Assembly: GCA_002353635.1 (NCBI GenBank)
Contig: DEKA01000010.1
Coordinates: 13,716-29,728, forward strand
DNA length: 16,013 nucleotides
Direction: 5' to 3'
Origin: Lachnospiraceae bacterium UBA2734
GTDB lineage: Bacteria; Bacillota; Clostridia; Lachnospirales; Lachnospiraceae
Within the stretch, counting starts at the first letter, position 1, and every line of letters starts with the position of its first letter. Both the position numbers and the translations under genes were made by a program. The notes beneath the pieces were generated by a model. The model was given only the letters and a program-made list of their open reading frames with translations, was not told where the DNA came from and did no database searches. Shown here one piece after another: positions 6,178 to 13,211 of the stretch.

Positions 6178-7562
6178 GTCTCCCCCGCTGCCTTCCGGCG
6201 GATGCTTCGGGAGACACTCAGCACAAGTCCCATCTCCGCGAGAAGGAGCAGGACGGAAGTACCTCCGTAACTGATAAAGGGGAGCGAAATGCCGGTATTC
6301 GGAATTGTGTTGGTGACGACAGCGATGTTGAGGATCACCTGCACGGCAATCTGGATCATGACACCGCTTGCGATCATCCCGCCGAACATATCAGATGCGT
6401 TTCCGGCGATGATCATGATGCGCCAGCAGAGGATCACGAACATAATGATGATGGAGACTGCGCCGAACAGCCCCAGCTCCTCACAGATGATGGAGAAAAT
6501 CATGTCGTTCTGTGCCTCGGGAATATAGCCGAGCTTCTGCATGCTCTGTCCAAGGCCCTTGCCGAAAATTCCTCCTGATCCGATGCCGTAGAGCGCCTGC
6601 AGCGTCTGGAAGCCCACGCCGTCTGCGTAGGCCGCGGGATCCACCCACGCCTTCAGTCTGCCTTTGCGGAAACCTGCGGGGCCGATGCCGTGCAGTGCCA
6701 TATAGACAGCCGCTGCCGCCAGCAGTACAACCCCTCCTGCGAGCAGAAAATAAGGCCAGTACTTCCTGCTCGCAATAAAAATCATCCCCATGCCGATGGA
6801 GGCCACGATGATCGCGGAACTGAGGTTGTTCGTGATCTTATAAATAAGTGCTGCCTGAAGGGCTGCGGGGGCAATGGCCTTGAACATGCCCTTCAGTGTG
6901 CCAAGATCTGCCGAGCGCATCCGCTCCAGAATGACGGCAGTCAACAGAATGACTGTAATCTTAGAGATCTCCGCCGGCTGTATGGAAATCGGTCCGAGAT
7001 AAATCCATCTCTTTGCGCCGTTTCTGGTGACACCCACCACAGAGACAAGGGCTACAAGCACAGCTGAGCCGGCGTATGCCAGCCCTGCAATTTTCTTCCA
7101 TCTGTGATAGTCAATGTTTGCGACGATCACCATCAGCACTAATCCTGCGGCCGTTGTGCCTGCCTGGTGACGGAAATAATAAAAAGAATCACCGTGATGA
7201 TCCAGAGCTGACGCATAGGAGCTCGTCGAGAGCAGCATGATCAGTCCAAAGGCCACCAGGAAAATAATGATGAGATACAGCGAATAATCCTGTGCGGCTG
7301 AAGGCCTCCTTTTTCTCTCTGACACAAGGTGTGCCCGTGCAGGTCTCCCCGCGCTCCTCCGGCCGGATCTGCGCAGATCTCTGTTCCCTGACTGTCTGTC
7401 CGCGCGCCGCTCGGGCAGATTAGTTCCGGAAGGTCTGTTCAGTTTTCTCTCCAGAGTGGCTCTCCCCGTAGATCTGCCAGAGCGCCGCTCCGGGTAATTC
7501 CGGTCCGCGCGTACCTTTCTTCTCTGTGCAGTTGTCAGACGTGCGGTCTGCAGTTCAGTCAT
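6174..7562 (-). CDS. ftsW: SEDS lipid II polymerase FtsW/SpoVE with an Arg-rich N-terminal extension
   Basis: Membrane glycosyltransferase that polymerises lipid II into septal glycan together with its partner PBP. About ten helices span residues 93-455. SEDS marks seen: NGAKRWIYLGPISIQPAEISK (about 181-201), GRLKAWVDPAAYADGVGFQ (301-319) with Asp314 at the place of the catalytic Asp of E. coli FtsW (Asp297), YIPEAQNDMIF and EELGLFG (346-367), and SLPFISYGGTS (426-436). The usual NPW before the catalytic region is altered to VDPAAY. Residues 1-90 are a cytoplasmic extension with 24 Arg and 3 Lys against 8 acidic residues; typical FtsW has a short N-tail. The ATG at 7562 follows mraY by 24 nt, with GAAAGG 11 nt upstream. 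Position in the dcw cluster favours FtsW; orthology to the sporulation paralogue SpoVE cannot be excluded. Confidence 0.93.
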   Translation of the reverse strand: MTELQTARLTTAQRRKVRADRNYPERRSGRSTGRATLERKLNRPSGTNLPERRADRQSGNRDLRRSGRRSAGRPARAHLVSERKRRPSAAQDYSLYLIIIFLVAFGLIMLLSTSSYASALDHHGDSFYYFRHQAGTTAAGLVLMVIVANIDYHRWKKIAGLAYAGSAVLVALVSVVGVTRNGAKRWIYLGPISIQPAEISKITVILLTAVILERMRSADLGTLKGMFKAIAPAALQAALIYKITNNLSSAIIVASIGMGMIFIASRKYWPYFLLAGGVVLLAAAAVYMALHGIGPAGFRKGRLKAWVDPAAYADGVGFQTLQALYGIGSGGIFGKGLGQSMQKLGYIPEAQNDMIFSIICEELGLFGAVSIIIMFVILCWRIMIIAGNASDMFGGMIASGVMIQIAVQVILNIAVVTNTIPNTGISLPFISYGGTSVLLLLAEMGLVLSVSRSIRRKAAGET

Positions 7563-7586
7563 ACCCGTCAGTACCTTTCGTCCAGA

Positions 7587-8558
7587 TCACCAAAGACCCA
7601 GAAGAGCAATGGATGAGAGTATCACGGTCACAATTGTGAAAACAGCGACCACCCGCACCTCGCTCCATCCCCCGAGTTCAAAGTGATGATGAATGGGTGT
7701 CATTCGGAAAATCCTCTTGCCGTGCGTCGCCTTAAAATAAGTCACCTGAATGATGACGGAGACGATCTCAATAACATAGATGAACCCGACAATCGGTATA
7801 AAAAGGGGAAGCTGCAGGACATAAGCCATGCCGGTGATAAATCCGCCGAGGGCAAGGGATCCCGTATCTCCCATGAAGACCTTTGCAGGATAGGCGTTAT
7901 AGAGAAGAAACCCGAGGAGCGCACCGATCATAGCGCCGCCTGCGGCGCTCACACCGCTCCCTGCCATTAACGCGGCAATTGTAAAGAACAGCGTCGTTCC
8001 TACTGTCACGCAGCTGGCCAGTCCGTCCACGCCGTCCGTGAAATTCGTCCCGTTCACGGTCGCAACAGCAATGAAAACGAGCGAAGGGAATGACAGAATA
8101 CCGAGGCGAAGGTAATACCCTGCGAAAAACGGTATTTTCATATCGAGGTCAATGCCGCTGAAGTGAACAACGAGAAGACCGAATACGATGGAGATGATGA
8201 TCTGGAAGAGCATCTTCTGCTTCACGGACAGACCATCGCTCCTCTTCTTCTTCACCTTGATGTAGTCGTCGGTAAATCCCACAATGCCAAAGCCTAGCGT
8301 CAGAAAGAGAACCGGAATCACGTCCCGATCCTTTACGGAGTACAGCAGGCAGGCCACGGTGAGGCCTGCCAGGATCATGAGACCGCCCATATTGGGTGTG
8401 CCCGTCTTCTTCAGATGGCTCTTCGGGCCTACCGCACGCTCAGTCTGCTCCGCCTTCAGCTTAATCAGCTCAGGGATCAGAAAATGCCCCGATACCGCGC
8501 TGACCGCAAAAGCGATCAGCATGGGAAATATTACATTGCTCAACTCTGCTGTTGTCAT
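7587..8558 (-). CDS. mraY: Phospho-N-acetylmuramoyl-pentapeptide-transferase MraY
   Basis: Integral membrane enzyme that transfers phospho-MurNAc-pentapeptide from UDP to undecaprenyl phosphate, forming lipid I. At 323 residues with about ten helices it has the family's normal size. Key motifs are intact: KKTGTPNMGG (50-59), the metal-site aspartates GFTDDYIKVKKKRSDGLS (94-111, Asp97/Asp98), NGTNFTDGVDGL (169-180), FMGDTGSLALGG (228-239, Asp231) and the HHH motif TPIHHHFELGGWSE (287-300). The ATG follows the PBP gene by 56 nt and is preceded by GAAGGCAGG. It lies directly between the PBP and ftsW genes, without the murD or murF that often flank it. Confidence 0.98.
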   Translation of the reverse strand: MTTAELSNVIFPMLIAFAVSAVSGHFLIPELIKLKAEQTERAVGPKSHLKKTGTPNMGGLMILAGLTVACLLYSVKDRDVIPVLFLTLGFGIVGFTDDYIKVKKKRSDGLSVKQKMLFQIIISIVFGLLVVHFSGIDLDMKIPFFAGYYLRLGILSFPSLVFIAVATVNGTNFTDGVDGLASCVTVGTTLFFTIAALMAGSGVSAAGGAMIGALLGFLLYNAYPAKVFMGDTGSLALGGFITGMAYVLQLPLFIPIVGFIYVIEIVSVIIQVTYFKATHGKRIFRMTPIHHHFELGGWSEVRVVAVFTIVTVILSSIALLGLW

Positions 8559-8614
8559 CCTGCCTTCAGGTCCCCTCTCCCCTTACTGTTATTGTCAGGT
8601 ACCGCTAAAGCGCC

Positions 8615-11407
8615 TCAGTTCTGCTGCGCATCGGCTCCTGCTGTGTTCGTCCCGGTTCCATTCGTGCCGGTTTCTGCCGTATTGGCGCCGGTTCCATCCG
8701 TGCCCGTACCAGTCGTATTGCTGTCGGTGCCGTCCGCATTTGTACCTGTCGTGCCAGTCCCGTCAGCGTTTCCGCCAGTCGAATCTGTGCCGTCCGCATT
8801 GGTGCCATCGGCTCCCGTACCTGTCGAGTCTGTTCCCTCTGACGAGGACGTGCCGCTCACGGCATCCGCACCGCCGGCAGCCTTGCCGTCCTGGTCCCCC
8901 ATCGTGGTGTCCTCATAGACATATCCGCTCTCAGGGTCAATGAGCTTGCCGGTGCCGGGCTCAATATAGTAGCCCGTCTTCTCATCCACGGGATAGCTCT
9001 TCCATACCGGCGTCTGGGAAGCCGCCGTGTCCGGCACACCGTCGCCGTCCGTGTCGATCAGCGTGCTCTTCTTCGTCTGCGTGATGTCAGTTGCTCCCGC
9101 CTTCGGCTTATCAGAGTCCACAACGCCGTCGTTGTCCGTATCGTACAGATCTGCCTTGCCATCGCCGTCCGTATCAACAGCATCCGTGATGCCGTCACCG
9201 TTCGAATCGACAGCAGTATCAGCCTTGCCGTCGCCATCTCCGTCCACCGCATCCATCACGCCGTCGCCGTCCGTATCAAGGTTGTCCTTGATCGCCACAG
9301 GGAGCTGCGAAATGGTATCTGCACTGTAAGCCAGCGTATCCTCAAGGTTCATCTGCTCGAGCTCCTTCTTCTCCTCATCGGAGAGAGGTTCAGTCATGTA
9401 AATATTCAGATAAGGAAGAACTTCTGTCAATATCTTCCGGACGATTTTGGTCGCATATTTTGCATCATCCTGAGGATGGGTGTTGGCTCTGTCCACAACG
9501 ACATAAATGGCAATCTTCGGATCATCTGCCGGTGCGTATCCCATGAAGGATACCACATATTCGCCGTTCCCTCTCGGAATTGTCTCCGCAGTTCCCGTTT
9601 TTCCGCCGATCATGTAGCCGGCAGGCCTTGCTGTGTGGCCGGTTCCGTTCTCGCCGGCGACAACGGCCAGCGTTGCCTCTCTTATCTTGGCAGACGTCGC
9701 CTCGGAGACAGTCTTGCGCAGGAGCCTCGGCTCAATATTCTTCACCGTAGAGCCGCTCGATGTCGTGATCTTCTTCACCAGATGGGGCTGCCAGTAGTTG
9801 CCTCCGTTGATAAGAGACGAGAAGCCGGCGATCATCTGAATCATGGTTGTATCAAAGTTCTGACCGAACGAATTCGTTGCGAGGTCCGTCTCCGTCATCT
9901 TGTCCTTATCGATCAGAAGCGTATCGGTGCGGGCCTCTTTTGCGAGGTCGATGTTTGTTTTCAGTCCGAAGCCGAAAATATGCTGGAACTTGCAGAAGTT
10001 GTCGATTCCTGTCGTGAGCGCCATCTGCATGAGGGCGACGTTGCAGGATCTCTCGATTGCCTGATCGACGGTGAGCTCGCCGTCGCCGCCGTTCGCGTAA
10101 CTGTGGCACTTGATATGCCAGCCGCCGACTTCAAGGGAGCCGTCACAGAAATAGGTCTCATTCCCCGTGAGCTTGCCGGACTCAAGGCCGGCCGCCAGCG
10201 TGAAAGGCTTGGCGACGGACCCCGGCTCGTAATAATCGGAAATGCAGAAATTCCGCCAGAGGTAGTTCAGGTATCTGGACTTCTCCTCGTCCGTCGTGAG
10301 GGCGTCCACATCCGCCTGCGTCATGTACTCGTCCGTCGGCGCATCCTTGTCGTCGAGCTTAGGCAGACCCACAACCCGCGACATCTCATACGGGTTATTA
10401 AGGTCGAAGTTCGGGTAGCTCGCCATGCCGAGAATATCGCCGTTTGTGACATCCTCGATGATGCAGCCGACGTTGTTCGCACCGTAGCCGTTATGTGCGC
10501 CGTCCTGATAGGTGTCGTTGAACTCCTGCAGGTATTTTTCTATGATGCTCTGAATGTTCGCATCGAGGGTCAGCACAAGATTGTCGCCGTCCGTCGGCTC
10601 CACCGTTGTGCGCTCAAGATTCGAGGAGTCGTTCAGATAGCCGTACTCGCGCCCCGGCGTGCCGTTCAGGATATCATTGTAATACTCCTCAAGGCCGAAG
10701 TTTCCTTCATTGCTCGTGTTGGCAAAGCCGATGACGTGGCTCGCCATCGTCTTCTCAGGGTAGCTCCGGATATAGGCAGGCTCAAAGGTGATGCCCTGAA
10801 TATTGCTGTATTCCGTCACCTTCTCCTGCGCTGCCTTCTGCTCCTTCTGAAGAGCTGCATAGCTGGCGTCGCTCTTGTCCATGGAAGCGAGCTGCTTATT
10901 CAGCTCCTTGAGCTTCTTGGAGGCATCGGAGATCTCCTTGTCGTAAGTCTTTTTATCGTCATAAGAGAAATTCTTTTTGACAATATAGTACCGGTTGTCC
11001 GGATTGTCCTTGACATACGCCTCCATCTTGGAGCGGTCAAGGCCCAGCCGCTCAAGGGCATTCAGCGTTGGCTCATAGTAGGAACTGACGCCCTTGTCAT
11101 TCTTCGGGCCGTGGTTGATCTGGTAGGAGTCGATGACAATGTTGTAGACAAGGGTGCTCGTCGCAAGGACTGTTCCTTTTGCGTCCGTGATTGTGCCGCG
11201 CTTAAAAGGGATCTCTCTGGAGTCATAGGACTGCTGGGATAGAACCTGCTTGGTGTAATCTGCGCCGTTGTTGTAATTGATCATGAACAGACGGGCAATT
11301 AATACGCCAAAAGCCAGCAGTACCAGAAGATACAGTACCACCAGCTTTTTCTGCATTCGATCAATGAATAATTTTGGGCCGTGCCGCCCGTTTTTTTTCT
11401 GCATCAT
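8615..11407 (-). CDS. Class B penicillin-binding protein (FtsI/PBP2/SpoVD type) with calcium-type repeats and a Gly/Thr tail
   Basis: Septal DD-transpeptidase that cross-links the glycan made by FtsW; 930 residues, against about 600-740 in the family. In order: short cytoplasmic start, one membrane helix (about 21-42), PBP dimerisation domain (from REIPFKRGTITDAKG, 64-78) interrupted by a Lys/Glu-rich coiled-coil insert (about 148-204), then the transpeptidase domain with SVAK (Ser397, Lys400), SCN (454-456) and KTGT (603-606), ending near 670. There is no PASTA domain, which SpoVD usually has. Instead, residues 711-793 hold six DxDxDG calcium-type loops, 801-835 a YxI-P-TG-LIDPESGYVYE segment, and 854-930 a Gly/Thr/Asp/Asn tail. 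The ATG at 11407 has an in-frame stop 12 nt upstream and a poor ribosome site (GGAAAGAG, 16 nt away), so translation may be weak or coupled. FtsI versus SpoVD cannot be settled from sequence. Confidence 0.93.
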   Translation of the reverse strand: MMQKKNGRHGPKLFIDRMQKKLVVLYLLVLLAFGVLIARLFMINYNNGADYTKQVLSQQSYDSREIPFKRGTITDAKGTVLATSTLVYNIVIDSYQINHGPKNDKGVSSYYEPTLNALERLGLDRSKMEAYVKDNPDNRYYIVKKNFSYDDKKTYDKEISDASKKLKELNKQLASMDKSDASYAALQKEQKAAQEKVTEYSNIQGITFEPAYIRSYPEKTMASHVIGFANTSNEGNFGLEEYYNDILNGTPGREYGYLNDSSNLERTTVEPTDGDNLVLTLDANIQSIIEKYLQEFNDTYQDGAHNGYGANNVGCIIEDVTNGDILGMASYPNFDLNNPYEMSRVVGLPKLDDKDAPTDEYMTQADVDALTTDEEKSRYLNYLWRNFCISDYYEPGSVAKPFTLAAGLESGKLTGNETYFCDGSLEVGGWHIKCHSYANGGDGELTVDQAIERSCNVALMQMALTTGIDNFCKFQHIFGFGLKTNIDLAKEARTDTLLIDKDKMTETDLATNSFGQNFDTTMIQMIAGFSSLINGGNYWQPHLVKKITTSSGSTVKNIEPRLLRKTVSEATSAKIREATLAVVAGENGTGHTARPAGYMIGGKTGTAETIPRGNGEYVVSFMGYAPADDPKIAIYVVVDRANTHPQDDAKYATKIVRKILTEVLPYLNIYMTEPLSDEEKKELEQMNLEDTLAYSADTISQLPVAIKDNLDTDGDGVMDAVDGDGDGKADTAVDSNGDGITDAVDTDGDGKADLYDTDNDGVVDSDKPKAGATDITQTKKSTLIDTDGDGVPDTAASQTPVWKSYPVDEKTGYYIEPGTGKLIDPESGYVYEDTTMGDQDGKAAGGADAVSGTSSSEGTDSTGTGADGTNADGTDSTGGNADGTGTTGTNADGTDSNTTGTGTDGTGANTAETGTNGTGTNTAGADAQQN
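8618..8848 (-). repeat. Low-complexity Gly/Thr/Asp/Asn tail of the PBP
   Basis: This encodes residues 854-930, built almost only from Gly, Thr, Ser, Asp, Asn and Ala in short units such as GTNADGTDSTG and GTGTDGTG. The DNA is a degenerate mosaic of GGTACNGAC-like triplets with GTNADGT recurring at 868-873 and 888-893. It is extracellular by topology and probably disordered. Such tracts are prone to length change by slippage or recombination. Confidence 0.8.
9029..9277 (-). repeat. Six DxDxDG calcium-binding-type loops in the PBP C-terminus
   Basis: Loops DTDGDGVMD (711-719), DGDGDGKAD (722-730), DSNGDGITD (734-742), DTDGDGKAD (745-753), DTDNDGVVD (756-764) and DTDGDGVPD (785-793) recur every 11-12 residues, with a gap before the last. 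The pattern matches thrombospondin type 3 repeats and dockerin-like EF-hand loops, which bind Ca2+ through the D1, D3 and D5 side chains. All ligand positions are Asp or Asn. Calcium binding itself is inferred. Confidence 0.85.
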
Positions 11408-11502
11408 GAGAAGATTTTAGTTGCTCTTTCCGGAAATGTCCACCTTCTATCAGACGCTCTCTCCGGGATTTCTGCTCCCGGCCGGAAATTGGAACTGTCC
11501 TG
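11408..11502 (-). other. Gap between ftsL-like gene and PBP gene, with two dyads
   Basis: The 95-nt gap holds CCGGGA/TCCCGG arms (11481-11476 and 11468-11463) around a 7-nt loop, and a perfect 10-bp palindrome TTTCCGGAAA just before the weak ribosome site of the PBP gene. No T tract follows the first hairpin, so it is not an intrinsic terminator. It may be an RNA processing site or influence PBP translation. I see no promoter here. Confidence 0.35.
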
Positions 11503-12093
11503 TCACTTGCTGCTGCCGGAATTGTCCACTTCCTGTACCTGATGGACATAGTCCGAGCTGTCGCTCTCGTAATCCACCACCTGGTCCTTGTCGGCATAGG
11601 TCATGCCAAGGTCCTTGATCGCGCGGTATTTGATGTCATCCAGGCTGATGGAGGAATTGATCTCATTGAGCGTCTGGTCGTTCTGTGTCTTCAGATCAGA
11701 GAGCTGAGACTCCAGTGTTGCCACCTGTCTTGTCTCATGAATAACAGCATACTCAAGGCTCACATAGCCGATGAGAACTGCGCTGAGCGCGATAATCATC
11801 ACAGCAAAGCCTGCCATTGCGGCGAAACTGATGTGCCTCGGACGGGCCTGTGTCTTAGCGCGCTCGCGCGGATTCTGTGCACCTGCATACTGGGATCTCT
11901 GACCGTTCCTTCTCTCCCTGTAGGGCTCAGGCTCATAATCCGGCACGAGGGCAGGTGCCTCCGAGCCGTAGTAGTAATAGTCATTGTAGCGGTTATGGTC
12001 GCGGCTCCCCGCCGCCATTCTGCCGGATCTGTATCCGCCGCGATAATCGAGGTCATCCGAATCGTATTCTCTTGTCTGAGCGTATCTCCCCAT
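11503..12093 (-). CDS. ftsL: FtsL-like bitopic cell division protein
   Basis: Single-pass septal protein of the FtsL/DivIC group, which pairs through a coiled coil and activates FtsW-PBP. From the ATG at 12093 it has 196 residues. This start is set by AGAAGAGG (12103-12110, 9-nt spacing); an in-frame ATG at 12147 lacks a ribosome site and would run through a hairpin. Residues 1-87 are cytoplasmic and rich in Tyr (12) and Arg (15), with a run of four Tyr at 39-42. One membrane helix spans about 88-112. A heptad-like region follows (VATLESQLSDLKTQNDQTLNEI split across 124-145), then the FtsL-type end DIKYRAIKDLGMTYADKDQVV (153-173) and a Ser/Asp tail. Known FtsL proteins are about 100-130 residues, so the N-terminus is enlarged. 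Position between rsmH and the PBP gene is the normal ftsL slot. Confidence 0.85.
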   Translation of the reverse strand: MGRYAQTREYDSDDLDYRGGYRSGRMAAGSRDHNRYNDYYYYGSEAPALVPDYEPEPYRERRNGQRSQYAGAQNPRERAKTQARPRHISFAAMAGFAVMIIALSAVLIGYVSLEYAVIHETRQVATLESQLSDLKTQNDQTLNEINSSISLDDIKYRAIKDLGMTYADKDQVVDYESDSSDYVHQVQEVDNSGSSK

Positions 12094-12114
12094 AGCCGCA
12101 ATCCTCTTCTGATC

Positions 12115-12135
12115 ATCCCTGCAGGATCCCTGCAG
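12115..12135 (-). repeat. Direct/inverted repeat just upstream of the ftsL ribosome site
   Basis: ATCCCTGCAG occurs twice in tandem with an 11-bp period (12115-12124 and 12126-12135). The same bases form a perfect 7-bp inverted repeat (12119-12125 and 12129-12135) with a 3-nt loop. It lies in the 163-bp gap after rsmH and ends about 5-8 nt before the AGAAGAGG site of the ftsL-like gene. As RNA it would form a stable hairpin next to the ribosome site. The rest of the gap shows nothing clear. Confidence 0.5.
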
Positions 12136-12256
12136 CCTTCCCCTCATGCTTTATTGAAGAATCTTCCAGATTTCCGGAAGCCGGCACAAATCTCTCAACG
12201 ATGCCCTGTTCTGAAAATAACGACCTGGCGTTTTGTCTTACCCCCAGGTTCTGTTC

Positions 12257-13198
12257 CTATGCCCTTACCTTCTCGAATACGCGGAGCTTGGCGCTCGCGC
12301 TCCTCGGGTTCTCTTTCTCCTCTTCTGTGGAAGGGAGAATCGGCTTCTTCGTGATCACAGTGCCCTTGGATTTCTTCCCGCACACACAGACCGGAAATTC
12401 CGGCGGACATGTGCACGGATTTTCATTCCTTCGAAAAGCATTCTTCACGATCCGGTCCTCAAGCGACTGGAAAGTGATGATGCAAAGGCGTCCACCCGGT
12501 GCCAGCAGATCAATGAATTTATCTATGGAATCCTGCAGGACATCCAGCTCCCTGTTGCAGGCGATGCGCACCGCCTGGAATGTTCTCTTGCAGGGATTTC
12601 CTCCCTTGCTCTGCATCTTCATCGGGATGCTCGCCCGGATAATCCGCACCAGCTCGCCTGTCGTCTCAAGCGGTTTCTTCTCCCGCTCCGCGACAATGTT
12701 CGCAGCGATCCTCGCCGCACATTTTTCCTCGCCGTACTCGCGAAGGATCCTGGTCAGTTCGTCCTGTGACCAGGTGTTGAGGATCGTCTTTGCGGAGATC
12801 CTGGACTCCTGATCCATCCGCATATCCAGCGGCTCATCCTGGTTATAAGAGAAACCTCTCTCCGGATTGTCCAGCTGATAGGAGGAGACGCCGAGATCGA
12901 GGAGGATGCCGTTCACCTGCGGGATCTGCAGCTGCTGCAGGATCTCAGGGATATTCTCATAATTGTTGTGAACGATGGTTACGCGGTCTTTGAACTCTGA
13001 CAGATGTTCTGTTGCCGCCCGGATCGCATCCATATCCTGATCCACACCGATGAGGCGGCCGCCCTCTGTGAGCCTGCTGGCAATCTCATGAGAGTGCCCC
13101 GCTCCGCCGAGCGTCCCATCGACATAGATGCCATCCGGCTGGATATTCAGATTGTCGATGGTCTCATGAAAGAGAACCGGTATGTGTCGGAATTCCAT
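12257..13198 (-). CDS. rsmH: 16S rRNA (cytosine-1402-N4)-methyltransferase RsmH (MraW)
   Basis: SAM-dependent enzyme that methylates N4 of C1402 in the ribosomal P site. All 313 residues are present, the normal length. It starts MEFRHIPVLFHETI, followed by the SAM motif YVDGTLGGAGHS (25-36), GVDQDMDAI (51-59), DLGVSSYQLD (101-110), RTFQAVRI (205-212) and ITFQSLEDR (241-249). The C-terminal half has the family's CTC...CVC cysteines (262, 264, 271, 273) and the ending SASAKLRVFEKVR. The ATG is 13 nt after the mraZ stop with a modest AAAGAG site, so it is read from the mraZ promoter. It is the usual second gene of the dcw cluster. Confidence 0.98.
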   Translation of the reverse strand: MEFRHIPVLFHETIDNLNIQPDGIYVDGTLGGAGHSHEIASRLTEGGRLIGVDQDMDAIRAATEHLSEFKDRVTIVHNNYENIPEILQQLQIPQVNGILLDLGVSSYQLDNPERGFSYNQDEPLDMRMDQESRISAKTILNTWSQDELTRILREYGEEKCAARIAANIVAEREKKPLETTGELVRIIRASIPMKMQSKGGNPCKRTFQAVRIACNRELDVLQDSIDKFIDLLAPGGRLCIITFQSLEDRIVKNAFRRNENPCTCPPEFPVCVCGKKSKGTVITKKPILPSTEEEKENPRSASAKLRVFEKVRA

Positions 13199-13211
13199 AA
13201 CTCTTTAAAAG

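Noticed and set aside
9029..9277. Regular DNA periodicity suggesting a CRISPR-like array
   Set aside because: The 33-36 bp period is codon-phased within the PBP reading frame and codes calcium-type loops; there are no unique spacers.
9476..11242. 588-codon plus-strand open frame
   Set aside because: Antisense of the PBP transpeptidase region; Val/Leu/Arg-rich shadow composition and no recognisable motif.
12094..12147. Longer FtsL start at 12147
   Set aside because: No ribosome site, and the added 18 codons run through the hairpin repeat; the ATG at 12093 has AGAAGAGG at good spacing.
11542..12354. 270-codon plus-strand open frame
   Set aside because: Spans antisense of the FtsL-like gene, its upstream gap and the rsmH end, without domain features.
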